From: Eubacterium sp.
Lineage (GTDB): Bacteria > Bacillota > Clostridia > Lachnospirales > Lachnospiraceae
Direction of reading: 5' to 3'
Length of the DNA: 11,231 nt
Assembly: GCA_017445525.1 (NCBI GenBank)
Contig: JAFSTZ010000306.1
Coordinates: 1 to 11,231 of the forward strand
Part shown: positions 7,000 through 11,231 of the stretch, piece by piece
How the letters are laid out: every line of letters begins with the position of its first letter
Position numbering within the stretch: position 1 is the first letter of the stretch
Position numbers and translations under genes: made by a program
The notes under the pieces: generated by a model
Databases searched by the model: none
What the model was told of the DNA's origin: nothing
The model's input: only the letters and a program-made list of their open reading frames with translations

Positions 7000-7986
7000 C
7001 TACTTTACAGCCGTCACTACACGATCATTCCCCGCGAGATCCTTTATCACCCTGATATCCTTGAAGTGACACCCTCTGAACAGCCGTGTCACGTCATCTG
7101 CCTGATCATATCCTATCTCAATCATGATCATGCCTTTTCTGCGTAAAAATGCTCCGGCCTCCAGCGCTATCTTTCTGTAAAAGACCAAACCGTCATCACC
7201 GCCGTCAAGCGCCATCACCGGCTCATAATCCCTGACCTCCCTCATAAGGTCATGTATCTCGGATCTTCTTATATAAGGCGGATTGCAAGTGATGATATCA
7301 AACCCTCTGTATGTATCATCCGTTCCGCCCAGAGCCTTGAACATATCGCCCTGAAGGAATCTGATATCCGTGTCATTTATCGCAGCATTTATACCGGCCA
7401 CCTTAAGCGCCTCTTTGGATTTGTCCGTAGCAGTAACGGATCCCGCGTCACCGAGCTTTGATATGCTCACTGCGATACACCCCGAACCTGTACAGAGATC
7501 CAGGATATCCTTTCCGGAGCTTGTCTTTATCACTTCTTCTACGAGGCACTCCGTATCCTGTCTCGGTATGAGCACTGATGGATCCACATAAAAGGGCAGT
7601 CCCATAAACTCCGTATAATGAGTTATGTACTCCAACGGACATCCCTTGCACCTATAGCCGATAAACCTCGTCAGGCACTCCTCTACCTCATCAGCAGCCT
7701 CATCACCGGCATGCATAAGGTACCACGCTCTGTCCGGGCTTTGTTTCGCCAAATCCAGAACAAAACGGGCTTCATCTTCATAGCCTGTACCGCTTTTCAA
7801 CTCGGAAGTCCCTTCCGTATCACTCACTGACTCAGTTTCACGGTCAGTCATCAGCTGACAGGTATTCTCCTGACCGATCGATATCGCCCAAGACAAGAGA
7901 TACCACGCATTTATATCCGGCTCAGGTACCCCGGCCGCCGTCAGTTCAGCCACTGCCTGCCCGAGCAGGCTCTCATAAGTCTTCAA
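7000..7986 (-). CDS. prmC: PrmC, release-factor glutamine N5-methyltransferase
   Basis: PrmC methylates the glutamine of the GGQ motif of RF1 and RF2 with SAM, raising release efficiency. The 328-residue product is longer than the usual 280 or so. The SAM-binding motif DLCTGSGCIA is at 163-172 and the substrate-glutamine motif NPPY at 235-238. The N-terminal helical domain carries an acidic insert of about 45 residues (around 47-92, including TESVSDTEGTSE) that accounts for the extra length. The start is TTG 7986, inside the end of the DUF1385 gene (14-base overlap), with GAGG about 9 bases upstream; the opening KTYESLLGQAVAEL fits the family, so the TTG start is likely and suggests translational coupling. 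The stop is TAG. The prfA gene follows. Confidence 0.95.
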   Translation of the reverse strand: MKTYESLLGQAVAELTAAGVPEPDINAWYLLSWAISIGQENTCQLMTDRETESVSDTEGTSELKSGTGYEDEARFVLDLAKQSPDRAWYLMHAGDEAADEVEECLTRFIGYRCKGCPLEYITHYTEFMGLPFYVDPSVLIPRQDTECLVEEVIKTSSGKDILDLCTGSGCIAVSISKLGDAGSVTATDKSKEALKVAGINAAINDTDIRFLQGDMFKALGGTDDTYRGFDIITCNPPYIRRSEIHDLMREVRDYEPVMALDGGDDGLVFYRKIALEAGAFLRRKGMIMIEIGYDQADDVTRLFRGCHFKDIRVIKDLAGNDRVVTAVK

Positions 7987-9082
7987 CTACTACATCCTCA
8001 AAGCTTTCATCCGTCACCGGTTCTTCCGGCTCAGGTACACTCTCCACCACTTCTGCTGCTTCTGTTTCCGGTACGGACTCTGCTTCCGTCCCAGATACAC
8101 TCTCCACCACGTTATTTTCAGCTTCCGACGCACTCTCTGTCTGTGTCTCAGGCTCCTCCTCAGGCTCAGCCGGTGGCTTGCCCTGGAACTCTCTCCAGTC
8201 AAATACAGCATTTACCGAAGCGATAGCCACCTCGACGATATCCTCGGTCGGCTCCCTCGTGGTCAGATGCTGAAGCCACATCCCGGGTCTTGAGATGATA
8301 TAGACGCACTTGCCCTCGTGACTTCCCAAAAACTTTATCAGTTCATAGGACAACCCGGCTATGACCGGTATCAGCAGGATACGTAAAAGCATCCTGAGCC
8401 AAACCTGTCCCACTACTATAAACATAAAGAAAAGTATGGATACGACCATAACAAACAGTAGAAACGAAGTTCCGCAGCGTCTGTGCTCTGTTGACTGACG
8501 CATGACATTCTCTACTGTCAGATCCTCTCCGTTCTCGACACAGTTTATGGACTTGTGCTCCGCACCGTGATACATAAACAGCCTTTTTATATCATCCACA
8601 AGAGTTATCAGCTTTACATAAACGATAAAGATGATAACCCTCAGAACTCCCTCCAAAAAGCCCCTGAGCTCCGGAGAAGGTATCCACTCCTTCAGGGCTT
8701 CCATGGCAAAAAAAGGCGCCAGTACAAATATTCCTATCGCAAGGATGATAGCGATCACCATCACTATACCTGTAAGTATGCTTTCCTTTTTCTCTGCCTT
8801 TTTACGTTCAGCCTCGGAGAGATCCTTTTTCTCATCCTCCTCATAAAAAGAAGCGGAATAGTTCAGAACACCCATCCCCATGGTAAACGACTCAACAAAA
8901 GTAACCACACCCCTGATGATCGGCAGATCAAAAAACTTATACCTGTCTCTCAGGCTGCTGCTTGGTTTCTTTTGTATCTCTATCTTTCCGTCAGGCTTTC
9001 TGACCGCCACAGCATAGCGATCCCTGTTTTTCATCATCACGCCTTCGATGACCGCCTGACCACCGATACCCGAATAAGCCAT
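7973..9082 (-). CDS. DUF1385 (YqhQ-type) membrane protein
   Basis: Members of this family (Bacillus YqhQ) are multi-pass membrane proteins of uncertain biochemical role, often encoded beside prmC and prfA in Firmicutes, as here. The opening SGIGGQAVIEGVMMKN, the central FMYHGAEHKSINC (about residues 170-182) and WLQHLTTREPTEDIVEVAIA near 270-290 are family hallmarks. Hydrophobic segments lie near 104-127, 142-163, 206-230 and 232-248. I prefer ATG 9082 (MAYSGIGGQ), since relatives begin close to this motif; an ATG seven codons earlier at 9103 has no ribosome binding site, while 9082 has only a weak GGACGG. From about residue 304 to 369 the tail is Glu/Ser/Val-rich with a repeated VVESV motif and is probably disordered. 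The stop overlaps prmC. Confidence 0.9.
   Translation of the reverse strand: MAYSGIGGQAVIEGVMMKNRDRYAVAVRKPDGKIEIQKKPSSSLRDRYKFFDLPIIRGVVTFVESFTMGMGVLNYSASFYEEDEKKDLSEAERKKAEKKESILTGIVMVIAIILAIGIFVLAPFFAMEALKEWIPSPELRGFLEGVLRVIIFIVYVKLITLVDDIKRLFMYHGAEHKSINCVENGEDLTVENVMRQSTEHRRCGTSFLLFVMVVSILFFMFIVVGQVWLRMLLRILLIPVIAGLSYELIKFLGSHEGKCVYIISRPGMWLQHLTTREPTEDIVEVAIASVNAVFDWREFQGKPPAEPEEEPETQTESASEAENNVVESVSGTEAESVPETEAAEVVESVPEPEEPVTDESFEDVVVEDL
8021..8110 (-). repeat. Degenerate repeats in the acidic tail of the DUF1385 protein
   Basis: Two 30-base stretches, 8021-8050 and 8081-8110, lie 60 bases apart and match at 26 of 30 positions. The last 15 bases of each (on the plus strand) are identical. 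They encode VVESVPEPE and VVESVSGTE; a related ESVPETE lies between them. The pattern suggests stepwise duplication of a short acidic module in a disordered tail. Confidence 0.75.
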
Positions 9083-9127
9083 AAACACCGTCCGTTCCAG
9101 CATTTAATGCCATAATTTCTAAATAAC

Positions 9128-9160
9128 GAAAAGAAGACCAAGCTTCTACCTGGCCTTCTT
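9128..9160 (-). terminator. Probable Rho-independent terminator after rpmE
   Basis: On the minus strand a 12-bp stem (9160-9149 with 9142-9131, two G-T pairs) has a 6-base loop and is followed by a broken T-rich tail, TTTTCGTTATTT. It begins 19 bases past the rpmE stop. The interrupted tail suggests partial rather than full termination. No clear promoter is seen between it and the DUF1385 gene, so some read-through is probably needed for the downstream genes. Confidence 0.65.
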
Positions 9161-9179
9161 CATATACAAGTTATAAAAG

Positions 9180-9380
9180 CTATTTCAAGCCATATCTGCG
9201 GTTGAACTTCTCGATAGCTCCACGAGCCTGAGTAGCCTTCTGCTGTCCGGTATAAAAAGGATGGCACTTCGAGCAAACCTCGACATGGATATCCTCTTTG
9301 GTAGAGCCGGTCACAAACTCATTGCCGCAGTTACATACTACCTTTGCCTGATAGTACTCCGGATGGATTCCCTCTCTCAT
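9180..9380 (-). CDS. rpmE: 50S ribosomal protein bL31, zinc-binding form
   Basis: L31 is a small protein bridging the two ribosomal subunits. The 66-residue product has the zinc-binding cysteine set of the C+ type: C16, C18, C36 and C39. The opening [20 protein letters not shown] and the end FNRRYGLK are typical. The start ATG 9380 has a near-perfect AGGAGGTG upstream. It has its own promoter after rho and a hairpin terminator after its TAG stop, so it can be expressed as a separate unit. C+ L31 proteins are often paired with a zinc-free paralogue under zinc limitation elsewhere in a genome; none is in this window. Confidence 0.98.
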   Translation of the reverse strand: MREGIHPEYYQAKVVCNCGNEFVTGSTKEDIHVEVCSKCHPFYTGQQKATQARGAIEKFNRRYGLK

Positions 9381-9453
9381 GATACACCTCCTGTTCTACT
9401 TCTCTATGGACTGCCCGAAACAACGGGCTTATACGCATGTCCCACAAAAACGC
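9381..9453 (-). promoter_or_regulatory. rpmE leader with a hairpin, possible L31 regulatory element
   Basis: The predicted transcript leader of about 73 bases contains a GCCCG/CGGGC stem (9428-9424 and 9417-9413) with a 6-base loop. A flanking GGAC/GTCC pair could close a longer imperfect stem. It ends just before the AGGAGG site. Structured leaders that bind L31 are described for rpmE in other bacteria; whether this one belongs to such a class is inference. Confidence 0.35.
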
Positions 9454-9459
9454 TTGCTT

Positions 9460-9488
9460 ATTTTACCATAAGTGCATACAAAATGCAA
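9460..9488 (-). promoter_or_regulatory. SigA-type promoter of rpmE with extended -10
   Basis: On the minus strand TTGCAT (9488-9483), 17 bases, TGG-TAAAAT with the -10 hexamer at 9465-9460. The TG one base before the -10 makes it an extended -10 element. It begins only about 10 bases past the rho stop, and transcription would start near 9453. Confidence 0.75.
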
Positions 9489-9498
9489 GTGTTATTTT

Positions 9499-11175
9499 TT
9501 AGTTTTTCAATTTTTTAACCATTTCAATAAACTCACGATTGTTCTTCGTGCGACGGAACATCTCGAGAACCTGCTCCATAGCCTGATCAGAGCGCATACC
9601 ACTGAGCAGCCGCCTGATCTTGATGACGCACTCCTGCTCTTCCTCCGTGAGAAGCAGATCCTCACGTCTGGTACTGGACTTGGATATATCGATGGCAGGG
9701 AATATCCTCTTCTCCGATAGTGATCGATCCAGGACAAGCTCCATATTACCCGTTCCCTTGAACTCCTCGAACACCACATCATCCATGCGGCTTCCGGTAT
9801 CGACAAGCGCTGTGGCAAGTATCGTCAGGCTCCCTCCCTCTCGCATATTTCTGGCTGCACCGAAAAATCTCTTCGGCATATGGAGAGCCGCAGGGTCAAG
9901 ACCGCCGGATAGCGTTCGTCCGCTGGGCGTCACCGTCAGGTTGTAAGCTCTTGCAAGTCTCGTTATGGAGTCGAGCAGGATCATCACATCGTCACCGCCC
10001 TCGACGAGACGCTTGGCTCTCTCGATAACCATCTCTGAAACTCTCTTGTGATTCTCCGGAAGTTCATCAAAGGTCGAGTATATGACCTCTACCTGATCAC
10101 CCTCTATGGATTCCTTTATATCGGTAACCTCCTCGGGACGCTCGTCGATCAACAAGATGATCATCTTCATCTCCGGATGGTTTTTCGTTACAGCCTTTGC
10201 AACCTGCTTTAACAGGGTGGTCTTACCTGTCTTCGGCTGGGATACGATCATACCTCTCTGTCCCTTGCCTATAGGTGATATCAGATCAAGCATCCTTAGT
10301 GAAGCATAGCTGCCAGGTATCTCAAGATGTATACGATCATCAGGAAAAACAGGTGTCAGTGTCTCAAACTTTTTCCTGTCATACAGATACCCCGGTGGCC
10401 TGTCATTTACGCTTGTCATATACAGGAGTGCGCTGAACTTCTCATTCTGAGTACGCATACGGAGATTTCCCTTGATGACATCACCTGTTCGCAGACCGAA
10501 CCTTCTGATAAACTGAGGTGCAACATAGACGTCGTTCTCGCCCGGCAGATAGTTGTCACATCTGATAAATCCGTAGCTCTCAGGCATGATCTCGAGGATA
10601 CCCTCCTTGGTTATCCCGCTGTCAAGCTGTCTGAGCTCTGTCGGCGGGATCTCGACCACCTGTCTCTCCTTCATCACGGAGATGACTCCATCCGAACCGT
10701 CATGATAACGCGCTTTTACGTTCATCCTCGGATCATAATTCTTATGACGTTCCTCTGCACTTCTCTCAGGCTGATTCTCTGGAGTTCTTTCAGTTCTGTC
10801 CTGTTGTTCCTCCGGTCTTCTCTCCCGGTGCTCATACGTCTGATTCTCCCGGTGCTCGGTCACCTGATTCTCCCGAGGCTCGAACCTCTGCTTCTCACGG
10901 TGCTCCGGCTGACGCCTCTCCTTACTCTCAGCAGGACGCTTCTCCCTTTTTACACCGGCAGATGATCTTGAACTGTTTCCCTCGGAGGCCCTCTCTCTGC
11001 CTTCAGCTACAGATGCTTTGAGTTTACGTGTAGGAGCCTTCGCCGGCTTAGCCGTCTCTTCCGACTTCGTAAGAACACTCACAAGCTCAGCCTTTCTCAT
11101 AGAGGCGGTCTTCTCTATCCCCTTTTCCTTTGCCAAGTCACGGAGCTCCTTGAGTGTCATGCTTTCATAATCCAT
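9499..11175 (-). CDS. rho: Transcription termination factor Rho with a long repeat-containing N-terminal insert
   Basis: Rho is a hexameric RNA-dependent ATPase that ends transcription. The 558-residue product exceeds the roughly 420 of E. coli Rho because of an insert. In order: a Rho_N (SAP-like) segment at about 6-36, a hydrophilic Arg/Glu/Gln-rich insert at about 40-150, the cold-shock RNA-binding domain starting near 190 ([14 protein letters not shown]), then the ATPase domain with P-loop SQPKTGKTT at 312-320, Walker [18 protein letters not shown] at 395-411 and the secondary RNA-binding Q/R loop region around 418-442. All core motifs are intact, so it should be active. The insert includes four 8-residue repeats (91-122). 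ATG 11175 follows AGGAGG with good spacing. A GATAAT that could be a -10 lies at 11214-11209, but any -35 falls outside the window. No terminator hairpin is seen after the stop. Confidence 0.98.
   Translation of the reverse strand: MDYESMTLKELRDLAKEKGIEKTASMRKAELVSVLTKSEETAKPAKAPTRKLKASVAEGRERASEGNSSRSSAGVKREKRPAESKERRQPEHREKQRFEPRENQVTEHRENQTYEHRERRPEEQQDRTERTPENQPERSAEERHKNYDPRMNVKARYHDGSDGVISVMKERQVVEIPPTELRQLDSGITKEGILEIMPESYGFIRCDNYLPGENDVYVAPQFIRRFGLRTGDVIKGNLRMRTQNEKFSALLYMTSVNDRPPGYLYDRKKFETLTPVFPDDRIHLEIPGSYASLRMLDLISPIGKGQRGMIVSQPKTGKTTLLKQVAKAVTKNHPEMKMIILLIDERPEEVTDIKESIEGDQVEVIYSTFDELPENHKRVSEMVIERAKRLVEGGDDVMILLDSITRLARAYNLTVTPSGRTLSGGLDPAALHMPKRFFGAARNMREGGSLTILATALVDTGSRMDDVVFEEFKGTGNMELVLDRSLSEKRIFPAIDISKSSTRREDLLLTEEEQECVIKIRRLLSGMRSDQAMEQVLEMFRRTKNNREFIEMVKKLKN
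10822..10917 (-). repeat. Four 24-bp tandem repeats in the rho insert
   Basis: Four consecutive 24-base units (10822-10845, 10846-10869, 10870-10893, 10894-10917) share a CTCCCGGTGCTC-like start on the plus strand. They encode [24 protein letters not shown] and EHRERRPE at residues 91-122. The consensus is E-[HP]-R-E followed by four variable residues. The remaining insert ([16 protein letters not shown]) may be older decayed copies. Confidence 0.85.
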
Positions 11176-11231
11176 ATAAAACCTCCTGTTATGTCCCTAT
11201 CTTTCTATATTATCCTTCACAGCCTGACTGA

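Noticed and set aside
10327..10965. A 212-codon open frame on the plus strand with Leu-rich ending
   Set aside because: It is antisense to rho; the Leu/Arg runs are the complement of the Glu/Arg repeats in the rho insert.

Overview
The window is an ordinary chromosomal housekeeping stretch of a Firmicute, most likely a Lachnospiraceae-type Clostridium relative. This rests on the gene order rho-rpmE-DUF1385(yqhQ)-prmC-prfA, on the rsmE-cysteine desulfurase-thiI trio, on strong AGGAGG-type ribosome binding sites, on the zinc-type L31, and on a 7TM/GGDEF-like/EAL protein of a kind common in that family. The family-level placement is inference from style and synteny. All eleven genes lie on the minus strand, so transcription runs from the right end to the left. 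I see no tRNA, rRNA, CRISPR, insertion sequence or phage gene.

Right part (about 11175 down to 5870): translation and transcription core. Rho has a long hydrophilic insert. It is followed by ribosomal protein L31 with its own promoter, a hairpin terminator, a DUF1385 membrane protein, PrmC (the methylase of the release-factor GGQ motif, overlapping the preceding gene) and release factor 1. PrmC modifies RF1, so the pair is functionally linked.

Middle part (5807 to 2802): a membrane-anchored EAL protein with all key catalytic residues and its own promoter, a ThrH-like HAD phosphatase just downstream, and an isolated 99-residue protein of unknown function with a good promoter, a strong ribosome binding site and its own terminator.

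Left part (2733 to 1): rsmE, a cysteine desulfurase gene and thiI, overlapping or tightly spaced. They form an RNA-modification operon: RsmE methylates 16S rRNA, and the desulfurase would supply sulfur to ThiI for 4-thiouridine and/or thiazole. The desulfurase frame is broken by one in-frame TAG at codon 182, with the rest of the protein intact in the same frame. It also carries a 45-bp tandem duplication in a surface-loop position. TAG ends three other reading frames here normally (rpmE, prmC and the desulfurase's own end) and RF1 looks intact, so a nonsense mutation or sequence error is far more likely than recoding.

I did not find a convincing new multi-gene system. The points most worth a second look are the amber codon in the desulfurase, the repeat-built low-complexity inserts in several housekeeping proteins, and the orphan small-protein transcription unit.
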